Source: Streptomyces sp. M92
GTDB taxonomy: Bacteria > Actinomycetota > Actinomycetes > Streptomycetales > Streptomycetaceae
NCBI RefSeq assembly: GCF_028473745.1
Contig: NZ_CP101137.1
Location: 6,951,501 to 7,015,500, forward strand
DNA length: 64,000 nt
Reading direction: 5' to 3'
Both the position numbers and the translations under genes were made by a program. Position 1 is the first letter of the stretch. The number at the start of each line of letters is the position of its first letter. Of this stretch, positions 31,324 to 39,327 are shown in pieces. Below the pieces are notes generated by a model. It was not told where the DNA came from. It saw only the letters and a program-made list of their open reading frames with translations, and made no database searches.

Positions 31324-32979
31324 ATGACCGTTGACGGCGGTTACGCGGACTTCTTCGGACCGCAGGTACCGCGTACGGACGACGGCGGGCAGACGGCCAC
31401 GTTCGCGCTGGCCTCGGCCGCCTACCGGGACAGCGAGGCCGAGGAGATACTCAAGGCCGACAGCGAGTGGCACAAGTCGACCGTGAGCAAGCCCCGGATC
31501 AAGCTGTTCCGGCCCAACCTGGGCGAGGCGTACTCACGGGCGATCATCGACCGGATGCTGGGCCCCAAGCGGGCCCCGCTCATCCAGTCCTTCGGCACCC
31601 AGCCGCAGGTGGTCGTGGAGCACAGCCTCGCGGCCCACCGCATCCGCAGGGAACGGGACAACTGGCTCAGCGCCGTCATGGTGCTGTGCGGACTGCTGTT
31701 CCTGCCCGGGCTGCTGATCTGGCTCCTGGTCTTCCAGATCCGCACCACCGTCGCCCGGCGCGAGGACAAGCGGGCCGGCACGCTCGCCACCGCGCTGCTC
31801 GTCGCGGTGGCGGTGCTCGCCGTGCTGTTCCTGCTCAGAATGCCCTTCGACGGCTTCTGGGCCTGGTACGCGCGTGCCTGCGTCGTCGCCCCGGTGATCG
31901 GCTGGTTCTGGGCCAAGCGGATCTGTGAGCGCACGGCACGGGACCTCCGGGAGCGCTGGAGCGGCCTGCTGTCCGGCGCGGGCGTGGGTGCCAAGGTGCC
32001 CGAGGCGGTGCCGAGCAGCCCTGGTGAGACGGCCGCCGAGGAGCTGCGGCAGTCGCTGGCCCGCCTCAGCGCCGAGCAGCAGTCGAACTCCGTCTTCTAC
32101 GCCGGCCCCAAGGGGATCCTCGGCATGGGGACCCGCTGGGGCAGCTGGCAGCTCGCCGAGGAGCTGGTCCCCGTCGACCCGGACCGGGAGATCAACCCGT
32201 TCCGCAGCTGGGACGTCATCAAGGCCATCCACGACCGGCTGCGCATGCTGGAACGGGGCCCGCTGCACACCGGCGGCTTCCCCAAGCCGACGGTACGGCA
32301 CTGGATCGTGACCCCGATCGGGGAGAACGCCGACTCGGTGTCCCGTCCCGAGGGCACCGACGTCGAGGCGTACCAGGTCAAGCCGCACGCGATACAGGAG
32401 ATCTGCGACAAGCAGCAGTTCGGCGCCGGCGACCGGCACTACCTGGGCGTCCAGTGGACCCTGTGGGACGGCCAGTTGGTCATCTCCATGCTGATCACGG
32501 TCACGGTGCTGCACGAGACGCTGCGCATCGAGGTCACCGGGCACGCCCTCGGGCCGGTGCACTCCCTGTTCACCAGCAAGCCCGCGGCCAAGGAGAAGAC
32601 GGTCCAGAAGTCGGTCAAGTTCTGGGAGACCCGCACGGTGAAGCTCCCGCTGGTGGACACCGACGAGGTGGTGCGGCTGGCCGCACGGGCGCCGCTGACC
32701 TGGTATCCCCCGCTGCTGTACTGGCTGGGCGGCAAGCTCACGCTGCCCGAGCCCTTCGGCGTGCGGCACGCCTGGGCGGACCGGCCGTGGCGGCACCGCT
32801 TCATGGCCGACGACGCGCTGCGCGCGGCCACGCCGGTCCTCCGCGCGGTGCACACGGCGGCGATCAAGGTGCTGAAGGAGAACGGCGTGGACACGGAGAA
32901 GTTCGGTGCCCGCGCGGGCGGTCTGAGCGGGGCGGTGCAGGAGGCGGTGCCGAAGAAGGCGGACGTCTACGACGCGTAG
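31324..32979 (+). CDS. large membrane protein of unknown function
   Basis: 551 aa from ATG 31324 (weak GGGGGCGGGA ribosome-binding site). Three hydrophobic helices at about 115-138, 153-171 and 178-196 split a soluble N-terminal part (SKPRIKLFRPNLGEAYSRAIIDRML) from a large C-terminal soluble domain of about 350 residues. That domain has HWIVTPIGENADSVSRPEGT and WTLWDGQLVISMLITVTVLHETL segments and no motif I can name. The protein is rich in W and R. Homologues of this shape occur across Streptomyces as hypothetical proteins. Convergent with the HIT gene. Confidence 0.85.
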   Translation: MTVDGGYADFFGPQVPRTDDGGQTATFALASAAYRDSEAEEILKADSEWHKSTVSKPRIKLFRPNLGEAYSRAIIDRMLGPKRAPLIQSFGTQPQVVVEHSLAAHRIRRERDNWLSAVMVLCGLLFLPGLLIWLLVFQIRTTVARREDKRAGTLATALLVAVAVLAVLFLLRMPFDGFWAWYARACVVAPVIGWFWAKRICERTARDLRERWSGLLSGAGVGAKVPEAVPSSPGETAAEELRQSLARLSAEQQSNSVFYAGPKGILGMGTRWGSWQLAEELVPVDPDREINPFRSWDVIKAIHDRLRMLERGPLHTGGFPKPTVRHWIVTPIGENADSVSRPEGTDVEAYQVKPHAIQEICDKQQFGAGDRHYLGVQWTLWDGQLVISMLITVTVLHETLRIEVTGHALGPVHSLFTSKPAAKEKTVQKSVKFWETRTVKLPLVDTDEVVRLAARAPLTWYPPLLYWLGGKLTLPEPFGVRHAWADRPWRHRFMADDALRAATPVLRAVHTAAIKVLKENGVDTEKFGARAGGLSGAVQEAVPKKADVYDA

Positions 32980-33017
32980 GCCTCCGGCGGTCGGGCGGGG
33001 GTTTCCGGGGCGGACGT

Positions 33018-33089
33018 CTCTGGGGGCCGCCGCCCCCGGACCCCCGCTTCGGCCTGGACGGCCTCGTCCTCAAACGCCGGACGGGCTGG
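33018..33089. repeat. dispersed Streptomyces intergenic repeat
   Basis: A GGGGGCCGCCGCCCCCGGACCCCCG block followed by CTTCGGCC, GGACGGCCTCG and CCTCAAACGCCGGACGGGCTG. This wording recurs in very many Streptomyces intergenic regions (established pattern). Here it fills the 90-bp gap between convergent genes and runs into the end of the HIT gene, whose final codons and TGA it encodes. Confidence 0.65.
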
Positions 33090-33630
33090 AGGGCCAGGCT
33101 TCCGCCAGCATCTTGCGGGTGTCGCCCAGCAGCTGGGGCAGCACCCGCGTGTGGCCGATCACGGGAAGGAAATTGGTGTCGCCGCCCCAGCGTGGCACCA
33201 CATGCTGGTGCAGGTGGGCGGCGATACCGGCGCCCGCCACCGCCCCCTGGTTCATGCCCAGGTTGAACCCCTGGGCCCCGGAGGCCGTGCGCAGGGCCGT
33301 CATCGCCTGCTTGGTCAGCTCGGCCAGCTCGGCGGTCTCCACGGTGTTCAGCTCGGTGTAGTCGGCGACGTGGCGATAGGGCACGGTCATCAGGTGACCG
33401 CCGTTGTAGGGGTACAGATTCAGCACCGCGTACACGTGCTCGCCGCGCCGGACGATCAGACCGTCCTCGTCGGACTTGGCCGGGATCGAGCAGAAGGGGC
33501 AGCCGTCGTCGGCGCCGGGGCCGCTCGGCTTGTTCTCGCCCTGGATGTAGGCCATCCGGTGGGGCGTCCACAGACGCTGGAACGCGTCCGGTGTCCCCAC
33601 CCCCAGCTGCTGCTCCGGCTCACTCGTCAT
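33070..33630 (-). CDS. HIT-family nucleotide hydrolase/phosphorylase
   Basis: 186 aa from ATG 33628-33630 (MTSEPEQQ). The HIT motif HLHQHVV is intact, preceded by the CPFC pair and the substrate-binding LYPYNGGHLMTVPYRHV segment. The set resembles actinobacterial Ap4A phosphorylase/hydrolase-like proteins encoded next to thrS and the PIM genes in mycobacteria (Rv2613c neighbourhood). The C-terminal SPSGV and stop are contributed by an intergenic repeat. Downstream of thrS but separated by a terminator-like hairpin. Confidence 0.93.
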   Translation of the reverse strand: MTSEPEQQLGVGTPDAFQRLWTPHRMAYIQGENKPSGPGADDGCPFCSIPAKSDEDGLIVRRGEHVYAVLNLYPYNGGHLMTVPYRHVADYTELNTVETAELAELTKQAMTALRTASGAQGFNLGMNQGAVAGAGIAAHLHQHVVPRWGGDTNFLPVIGHTRVLPQLLGDTRKMLAEAWPSSPSGV

Positions 33631-33668
33631 GCGTGCAGCATATGGCGTCGGCGCTGGGAAACCGAAAG

Positions 33669-33695
33669 GGCCCCCGGGAGCCTCTCCCGGGGGCC
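33669..33695 (-). terminator. thrS terminator
   Basis: GGCCCCCGGGAG (33669-33680) pairs perfectly with CTCCCGGGGGCC (33684-33695), 3-nt loop. On the minus strand the stem is followed by CTTTCGGTTTCC, a U-rich tail, so it should stop thrS transcription before the HIT gene. Confidence 0.8.
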
Positions 33696-33780
33696 GATCC
33701 CCGCGTGTGCGGGGAGCAACGCACCTTCGTGTGTCCGACAACCGGTATGAACGGACCATCCCCGCGGCGGCGGGGAACAC
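33691..33780. CRISPR. two-repeat CRISPR-like remnant (type I-E-like repeats)
   Basis: Two 29-bp units, 33691-33719 and 33752-33780, each contain ATCCCCGC-(6 nt)-GGGGA, the stem pattern of type I-E repeats. They match at about 21 of 29 positions and are separated by a 32-bp unique spacer (33720-33751), so the period is 61 bp, exactly the I-E unit. No third repeat is present 61 bp either side, and no cas gene is in the window. The second unit ends one base before the thrS stop codon. Could be chance palindromes. Confidence 0.5.
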
Positions 33781-33781
33781 A

Positions 33782-35761
33782 TCACACCTGAACCCGGCGC
33801 TCCACCACGTCAACGAGCTTCGCCAGTGCCTGGTCACGCGGAATGCCGTTCTCCTGCGAACCGTCGCGGTAGCGGAACGACACCGTGCCCCCGTGCATGT
33901 CCTCGTCACCCACGATGATCATGAACGGGACCTTCTGCTTCTGCTGCGTGCGGATCTTCTTCTGCATCCGGTCCGAGGAGGAATCCACGTCGACACGCAG
34001 CCCCTTGCGCCGCGCCTCCGCCGCGAACTCCTCCAGGTACTGCACGTGAGCGTCCCCGACCGGGATGCCCACCGCCTGCACCGGCGCCAGCCAGGCCGGG
34101 AAGGCGCCCGCGTAGTGCTCCAGGAGCACGCCGAAGAACCGCTCGATGGAGCCGAACAGAGCCCGGTGGATCATGACGGGCTGCTGGCGCGAGCCGTCGG
34201 CCGCCGTGTACTCCAGGTTGAAGCGCTTGGGCTGGTTGAAGTCGACCTGGATGGTCGACATCTGCCAGGACCGGCCGATGGCGTCGCGCGCCTGCACAGA
34301 GATCTTCGGACCGTAGTAGGCGGCGCCCCCCGGGTCCGGGACCAGCGGCAGGTTCTGCTTCTCCGCGGCCTGGCGCAGCGCCTCCGTGGCCTCCGCCCAG
34401 TCCTCGTCCGTGCCGATGAACTTGTCGGAGTCGTCGCGGGTGGACAACTCCAGCTCGAACTCGTTCAGGCCGTAGTCGCGCAGCAGGTCGAGGACGAAGG
34501 TCAGGAGGGTGTCCAGCTCCTGGGGCATCTGCTCCTTGGTGCAGTAGATGTGCGAGTCGTCCTGAGTGAAGCCGCGTGAGCGGGTGAGGCCGTGCACGAC
34601 GCCCGACTTCTCGTACCGGTACACCGTGCCGAACTCGAACAACCTGAGCGGCAGCTCCCGGTAGGAACGGCCCCGCGACTTGAAGATCAGGTTGTGCATC
34701 GGGCAGTTCATCGCCTTGAGGCGGTAGTTCTGCTCGTCGAACTGGATGGGCGGGAACATGCCCTCCGCGTAGTGCGGCAGGTGCCCGGAGATCTCGAAGA
34801 GGTGCTCCTTCGAGATGTGCGGGGTGTTGACGAACTCGTAGCCGGAGACCTCGTGCTGCCTGCGCGAGTAGTCCTCCATGACCTTGCGGATCACGCCGCC
34901 CTTGGGATGGAACACCGCGAGGCCGGGGCCCAACTCGTCGGGGAAGGAGAACAGGTCCAGCTCGGCTCCGAGCTTGCGGTGGTCCCGCTTCTCCGCCTCG
35001 GCGAGGAAGTCCAGGTGGGCCTTCAGCTCGTCCTTGGAGGGCCAGGCGGTGCCGTAGATCCGCTGGAGCTGCGGGTTCTTCTCGCTGCCGCGCCAGTAGG
35101 CGGCGGCCGAGCGCATCAGCTTGAAGGCCGGGATGTTGCGCGTGGTGGGCAGGTGCGGACCACGGCACAAGTCCTTCCAGCACAGCTCGCCGGTCTTGGC
35201 GTCCAGGTTGTCGTAGATGGTCAGCTCGCCGCTGCCCACCTCCGCGTCAGCGCCGTCGGCGGCCTGCGCGGCGTTGCCCTTGAGGCCGATCAACTCGAGC
35301 TTGTACGGCTCGTCGGCGAGCTCCTCGCGGGCGGCGTCGTCACTGGTGACGCGGCGCGAGAAGCGCTGGCCGCGCTTCTGGATCTCCTGCATCCGCTTCT
35401 CGACGCGCTTGAGATCCTCGGGAGTGAAGGGCTCCTTGACGTCGAAGTCGTAGTAGAAGCCGTCCCGGATGGGCGGGCCGATGCCCAGCTTGGCCTCGGG
35501 GAACAGCTCCTGCACCGCCTGGGCCATGACGTGCGCGGTCGAGTGGCGCAGGATGTTCAGGCCGTCCTCGGAGGAGATCTCGACGCCCTCGACGGTCTCG
35601 CCGTCCTTGACCTCGTAGGCGAGGTCCTTGAGCTCACCGGCCACCCGCGCCGCGATGATCGAGCGCTGGCCGGCGAAGAGCTCGGCGGCCGTAGTGCCCG
35701 TCGTCACCACGCGTTCTTCCTGCTCCGAATCGCGTTGGATGATCACACGGACGTCTGACAC
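33782..35761 (-). CDS. thrS: threonyl-tRNA synthetase
   Basis: 659 aa from the GTG at 35759-35761, with AGGAGA 5 nt upstream. Domains in order: TGS, the second additional (editing) domain with [15 protein letters not shown] and the DLCRGPHLP metal site, the class II core with [22 protein letters not shown] (zinc Cys in MNCPMH) and [14 protein letters not shown], then the HGTP anticodon domain ([18 protein letters not shown]). Full length. No T-box leader is visible upstream. Confidence 0.98.
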   Translation of the reverse strand: MSDVRVIIQRDSEQEERVVTTGTTAAELFAGQRSIIAARVAGELKDLAYEVKDGETVEGVEISSEDGLNILRHSTAHVMAQAVQELFPEAKLGIGPPIRDGFYYDFDVKEPFTPEDLKRVEKRMQEIQKRGQRFSRRVTSDDAAREELADEPYKLELIGLKGNAAQAADGADAEVGSGELTIYDNLDAKTGELCWKDLCRGPHLPTTRNIPAFKLMRSAAAYWRGSEKNPQLQRIYGTAWPSKDELKAHLDFLAEAEKRDHRKLGAELDLFSFPDELGPGLAVFHPKGGVIRKVMEDYSRRQHEVSGYEFVNTPHISKEHLFEISGHLPHYAEGMFPPIQFDEQNYRLKAMNCPMHNLIFKSRGRSYRELPLRLFEFGTVYRYEKSGVVHGLTRSRGFTQDDSHIYCTKEQMPQELDTLLTFVLDLLRDYGLNEFELELSTRDDSDKFIGTDEDWAEATEALRQAAEKQNLPLVPDPGGAAYYGPKISVQARDAIGRSWQMSTIQVDFNQPKRFNLEYTAADGSRQQPVMIHRALFGSIERFFGVLLEHYAGAFPAWLAPVQAVGIPVGDAHVQYLEEFAAEARRKGLRVDVDSSSDRMQKKIRTQQKQKVPFMIIVGDEDMHGGTVSFRYRDGSQENGIPRDQALAKLVDVVERRVQV

Positions 35762-35853
35762 CGGTCTCTCCTGACTGAAGGTGGGGCCGCGGCGCCATAC
35801 CGGAGCGCACGCATGAGGGCGATCGTACCGACCGGGACCCGTGCACCGCGAAA

Positions 35854-37128
35854 TCAATACCCGCGGTCCCCACCGTCCGCTCCCTCCTCGCCGTCCCCGC
35901 CGCAGGTCTCCTCGAAGAAGGCGGCCACCTCCACGTGCTCCTGCACCGCCTTCAGCAGCCGGTCCCGTTCCGCGTCGTCGACCGGAAGGGGGGCGATCTC
36001 ACAGGCCCCGGTGAGCCGCCGGAAGCCGCCCCGGCTCTCCAGGCGGCCCAGTACCCGCACCGGCAGCCCGAGGAGGTGGGCGTGCCCGGCGATCCGGTAG
36101 GCCTCCTCGTCCAGGGTGATCCGCACGTGCGGCACCTCCGCCCCGGCCAGCACCCGCAGCCGTACGGTGCCCGCGCCGCGCGGCCCCGGTCGGCGCATGC
36201 GGACGACGGTGCCGGTGAGGCGCACCGGCACGGAGGGTTCGGCGCGCAGGTAGCGGGCGGCGGCCTCGCGCAGGGCGGGCAGGTCGCCGGGCGAGAACTC
36301 GACGGGTTCGGAGAGGGCGGCGCAGCCCTCGGGGACGCCCGCGGCCGGTGCCCAGTCGATGCCGACGCGGGCGCCCTGGGTGCCGCGGACCAGGGCGACG
36401 AGCGCGTCGGTGAGTTCGTGGCTGACGCCGGCCGCCACGGCCGCGTCGAAGGCCTCCATGCCGCCGGTGGCCCGCCGGTAGTCGACGGCCTCGCGAGCCG
36501 CGTACAGGGCCTGGTGGAGGCGTACGGCGAGCGGGCGGCCGGTGGTGACGGGCACGAACGCCGTGAGCCGGCGGCCGCCGGGGGCGGTACCGACCAGGAC
36601 GTTCTCCAGGACCTCGGCGGCGGAGCGCCGGTGCCGGGCACCGTAGTAGCCCGCACGCGCGCGCGTGGCGAGTGCTCCGGCGAGCAGCATCCGGCGGGCG
36701 GCGGAGCGCAACTGCTCCTCGGCGGGCCAGGACGCGGCGTCACCGGGCCCGGACGCCGGTACGTCGCGGCCCCAGCGGATCTCGTCGCTGGGCACGGCGA
36801 GGGAGACCAGGATCTCGCGGGCGGCGGGGGTGCCGCTGCGGGAGAGGGCGAGCAGGGCTTCGGCGAGCAGGTCGTCGCTGTCGGGGAAGGCACGGCTGAC
36901 GGGAACCAGCAGGCTGGTGGGGCCGGCGCCCGGCCCCGGCGGGGTCCAGCGGCCGTAGCGGCCGGGTGCGCCGCCGCGCCGCCGCCAGCCGTGCCGGTCG
37001 AGCAGGGCGGACAGCACGGCCGGGTCGACGGTGCCGGGCTCGGGCGGCCGGCCGTCGTACCAGGCACTGGCGTCGGCCGGGTGGGGCCGCACGGCGCGCA
37101 GGGGCTCTCCGGTCGGGCGGTGCGTCAT
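35854..37128 (-). CDS. unknown protein, partner of the DUF4365 gene
   Basis: 424 aa, ATG 37126-37128 with GGGAGGG 5 nt upstream; the start overlaps the DUF4365 stop (ATGA), so the pair is translationally coupled. No transmembrane segment. N-terminal and central regions are helical and Ala/Arg-rich with conserved-looking [25 protein letters not shown]-type blocks. Residues about 310-395 look beta-rich with two VRxxGxV strands ([14 protein letters not shown] and [14 protein letters not shown]), suggesting an OB-like fold. Acidic C-terminus. I do not recognise the family. A nucleic-acid-related role is inference from the partner gene. Confidence 0.8.
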   Translation of the reverse strand: MTHRPTGEPLRAVRPHPADASAWYDGRPPEPGTVDPAVLSALLDRHGWRRRGGAPGRYGRWTPPGPGAGPTSLLVPVSRAFPDSDDLLAEALLALSRSGTPAAREILVSLAVPSDEIRWGRDVPASGPGDAASWPAEEQLRSAARRMLLAGALATRARAGYYGARHRRSAAEVLENVLVGTAPGGRRLTAFVPVTTGRPLAVRLHQALYAAREAVDYRRATGGMEAFDAAVAAGVSHELTDALVALVRGTQGARVGIDWAPAAGVPEGCAALSEPVEFSPGDLPALREAAARYLRAEPSVPVRLTGTVVRMRRPGPRGAGTVRLRVLAGAEVPHVRITLDEEAYRIAGHAHLLGLPVRVLGRLESRGGFRRLTGACEIAPLPVDDAERDRLLKAVQEHVEVAAFFEETCGGDGEEGADGGDRGY

Positions 37129-37691
37129 GGTTTCCCTCCCGTCCCGACCCGCGTCATGATCTCGCACAGCGCCCGGTCGTCGAAGATCCGCGCGGTCGGT
37201 ATCCGCACGGTGGTGCGTCGCCGGCCGGTGACCGGGTGTCCGGCGAGGTTGGTCCAGTAGCAGCAGTGCCTGAGGTCGAGCCGGTCGTGGCCGGCGCACA
37301 GCCACTGGTCCCGGGACCGGGGGACGATCATCACGACGAGGATCTTGTGCACGGAGACCGGGGTGCGGGCGAGCTTCGCCAGGTGGTCGTTGTCGAGGGT
37401 GAAGGAGAAGAAGCGGCCGGGTGGGCCCGGCGGTATCTGGTACGTCGCCTTCAGCTGCACCTTGATGGTGACCTCGTCGTCGACCGTGTGCCCTGGGGCG
37501 CTGTGGCTGACGTGCCAGTCGATGCCGTTGTCCGGGAAGGGCTGGGAAAGCGAGCAGCCCGCCGCGGCGGCGACCGCGTGGAGGTAGCCGACCTGCAAGG
37601 TCTCCATGCAGGCGGTGGTGGCGAGGGAGCCGCGTATGGGCGCGGTGCGCTCGGGCAGCAGCCCGCCCCGTTCGGGCTGCGCTATGGCCAT
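37125..37691 (-). CDS. DUF4365 protein, PD-(D/E)XK nuclease-like
   Basis: 188 aa from ATG 37689-37691 (GGAAGG 9 nt upstream). The DUF4365 core is visible: MxTLQVGYLHAVAAAAG, then GIDW (56-59) and VQLKAT (78-83), matching the D...QxK pattern of PD-(D/E)XK nuclease folds, and a later LVVMIVPRS strand. The family occurs in hypothetical and defence-associated contexts and none is biochemically well known. Followed by a coupled unknown gene. Confidence 0.85.
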   Translation of the reverse strand: MAIAQPERGGLLPERTAPIRGSLATTACMETLQVGYLHAVAAAAGCSLSQPFPDNGIDWHVSHSAPGHTVDDEVTIKVQLKATYQIPPGPPGRFFSFTLDNDHLAKLARTPVSVHKILVVMIVPRSRDQWLCAGHDRLDLRHCCYWTNLAGHPVTGRRRTTVRIPTARIFDDRALCEIMTRVGTGGKP

Positions 37692-37862
37692 GACCAACAG
37701 CCTTCCAGAACTGGTGTATCCCCGCTGCGGGCCTGTGAACTGCAAAGACCCTCACTCCTGTTGTGTCCTTCCGGCGTACGGCGCAAACAGCCCGGGTATC
37801 ACCGAACCGGGACAGAGGACGGCGCGTCAGCCGCCGTGCCGGGACGAGGAGTTGAGTGCCCT

Positions 37863-38588
37863 ATGACGTGCTGGTTCGAGGGGCCGCTGGCCGCCTTCGA
37901 CACGGAGACGACGGGTGTGGACGTCGAGACCGACCGGATCGTGTCGGCGGCCCTCGTCGTCCAGGACGCCCCCGGGCTCAGGCCGCGGGTCACCCGGTGG
38001 CTGGTGAACCCGGGTGTGCCGGTGCCCGAGGCGGCGACGGCGGTGCACGGGCTGACCGAGGAGCATCTGCACCGGCACGGCCGGTGGCCCGCGCCGGTGA
38101 TGTGGGAGATAGCCGAGGCGCTGAGCGATCAGGCACGCGCCGGACGCCCGCTGGTGGTGATGAACGCGCCGTTCGACCTGACGCTGCTGGACCGGGAGTT
38201 GCGCCGGCACCGTGCCTCGTCGCTGGGGCGCTGGCTGGAGCAGAGGTCGCTGCACGTGCTGGACCCGAGGGTGCTCGACAAGCACTTCGACCGGTACCGC
38301 AAGGGCCGCCGCACCCTGACCGACCTGTGCGCGCACTACGGCGTCGAGCTGGCCGGCGCGCACGACGCGGCGGCCGACGCGCAGGCGGCGCTGGAGGTCG
38401 TACGGGCGGTGGGCCGCCGCTTCCCGTCGCGGCTGGAGCGTCTGTCCGCCGCGGAGCTGCACACGCTGCAGGCGGTGTGGCACGCGGGGCAGGCGCGGGG
38501 TCTGCAGGCGTGGTTCGCGCTCAACGGGACCGAGGAGGCGGTCGACCCGGCGTGGCCGCTGCGGCCGGACCTGCGGGCGGCGGCGTGA
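37863..38588 (+). CDS. DnaQ-like 3'-5' exonuclease
   Basis: 241 aa, ATG 37863 with AGGAG 12 nt upstream. DEDDh exonuclease: Exo I FDTETTGVD, Exo II MNAPFDLTLLD and Exo III HDAAADAQAAL (catalytic His and Asp). Probably trims DNA 3' ends using two metal ions. Not fused to a polymerase or other domain, so it may be a proofreading subunit or a stand-alone repair nuclease. The C-terminal helix (AELHTLQAVWHAGQARGLQAWF) is typical of Streptomyces homologues. Divergent from the DUF4365 operon. Confidence 0.93.
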   Translation: MTCWFEGPLAAFDTETTGVDVETDRIVSAALVVQDAPGLRPRVTRWLVNPGVPVPEAATAVHGLTEEHLHRHGRWPAPVMWEIAEALSDQARAGRPLVVMNAPFDLTLLDRELRRHRASSLGRWLEQRSLHVLDPRVLDKHFDRYRKGRRTLTDLCAHYGVELAGAHDAAADAQAALEVVRAVGRRFPSRLERLSAAELHTLQAVWHAGQARGLQAWFALNGTEEAVDPAWPLRPDLRAAA

Positions 38589-38679
38589 CGGTACTCTTCC
38601 GGCCCACGGCGACGCCAGGGGCCGGGGGTGTGGGTGGCGGAGCCCCCACTGCGCGCGGCGAAGCCGCGCAAATCACGAA

Positions 38680-38723
38680 GAGAGCGACGTGGTCCGCGTT
38701 GTCTGCGGACACACGTCGCTCTC
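38680..38723 (-). terminator. terminator of tRNA-Val (copy 1)
   Basis: Arms 38680-38697 and 38705-38723 form an 18-bp stem with a single bulged base and a 7-nt loop, 6 bp beyond the mature tRNA 3' end. Confidence 0.8.
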
Positions 38724-38729
38724 GCGAGC

Positions 38730-38801
38730 GTGGGCGATACTGGGTTCGAACCAGTGACCTCTTCGGTGTGAACGAAGCGCTCTCCCACTGAGCTAATCGC
38801 C
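38730..38801 (-). tRNA. tRNA-Val(CAC), copy 1
   Basis: 72-nt cloverleaf: acceptor GGGCGAT/ATCGCCC, D-arm TAGCTCAGTGGG, anticodon loop TTCACAC with CAC at 38769-38767, T-loop GGTTCGAACC, discriminator A. No encoded CCA. Identical to the copy at 46328-46399. Confidence 0.97.
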
Positions 38802-38814
38802 CGGGAACGCACTG

Positions 38815-38844
38815 AACAATACAGGTCCCGGCGGGCTTCCTTCA
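38815..38844 (-). promoter_or_regulatory. promoter of tRNA-Val copy 1
   Basis: Minus strand TTGAAG (38844-38839), 18 bp, TATTGT (38820-38815), 13 nt before the tRNA. The -35 overlaps the stop of the SRPBCC gene. Confidence 0.6.
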
Positions 38845-39288
38845 AACCGCTTCCAGGTGGGCGGCAAGTCCGCGCCGTCCCGCCCGCATCATCAGCCGGT
38901 GGTTGGCCCGGAACAGGGGCCGCCCCGGCACCGCGAGGCGGCGCAGGAGCGGCTTGCGTACGACGACCTCCTGGTCGTATCGGGCGAGCGTGCCGGTGCC
39001 GTGCTCGGTGACCGTCCAGCGTGCCCAGCCCTCCAGGTCCCCGCTCATCACGACCTCCAGCACGCCCGCCGCCGGGTCGCGCCTGCCCTCGCGCAGGGTC
39101 GTGGTCAGGTCGTACGGGAGCAGTGAGCGGACCCTCAGGACGGCGGTGCTGTCGTCGAGGCGGGTGACCTCACGGGTCTGGGGCCACCAGCGGGGGTAGT
39201 CCTCGAGCCGTTCCAGTTCCCGGTAGACCGCCAAGGCGGGCGCGGGCAGGGTCCACAGGCTGCGGAATCGGTAATGGTTCCAGTCCAC
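38842..39288 (-). CDS. SRPBCC (polyketide cyclase/START-like) family protein
   Basis: 148 aa. The helix-grip pattern starts with SLWTLPAPALAVYRELERLEDYPRWWPQTREV, then alternating strands and a long C-terminal helix (RANHRLMMRAGRRGLAAHLEAV). The fold binds hydrophobic ligands; no ligand or reaction can be read from the sequence. No signal peptide. Lies just inside the left tRNA-Val gene, downstream of the PL26-like gene (39-bp gap) on the same strand. Confidence 0.9.
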   Translation of the reverse strand: MDWNHYRFRSLWTLPAPALAVYRELERLEDYPRWWPQTREVTRLDDSTAVLRVRSLLPYDLTTTLREGRRDPAAGVLEVVMSGDLEGWARWTVTEHGTGTLARYDQEVVVRKPLLRRLAVPGRPLFRANHRLMMRAGRRGLAAHLEAV

Positions 39289-39327
39289 CCGGGAAGTGTG
39301 CCCGCACCCGCGCCCGTCAGGGGCCGG

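Noticed and set aside
33631-33790. Functional CRISPR-Cas locus
   Set aside because: Only two degenerate repeats and no cas genes; kept only as a remnant or chance structure.
35762-35853. T-box or other riboswitch upstream of thrS or alaS
   Set aside because: The gap to the upstream gene is 92 bp (thrS) and 0 bp (alaS) with no T-box-like sequence.
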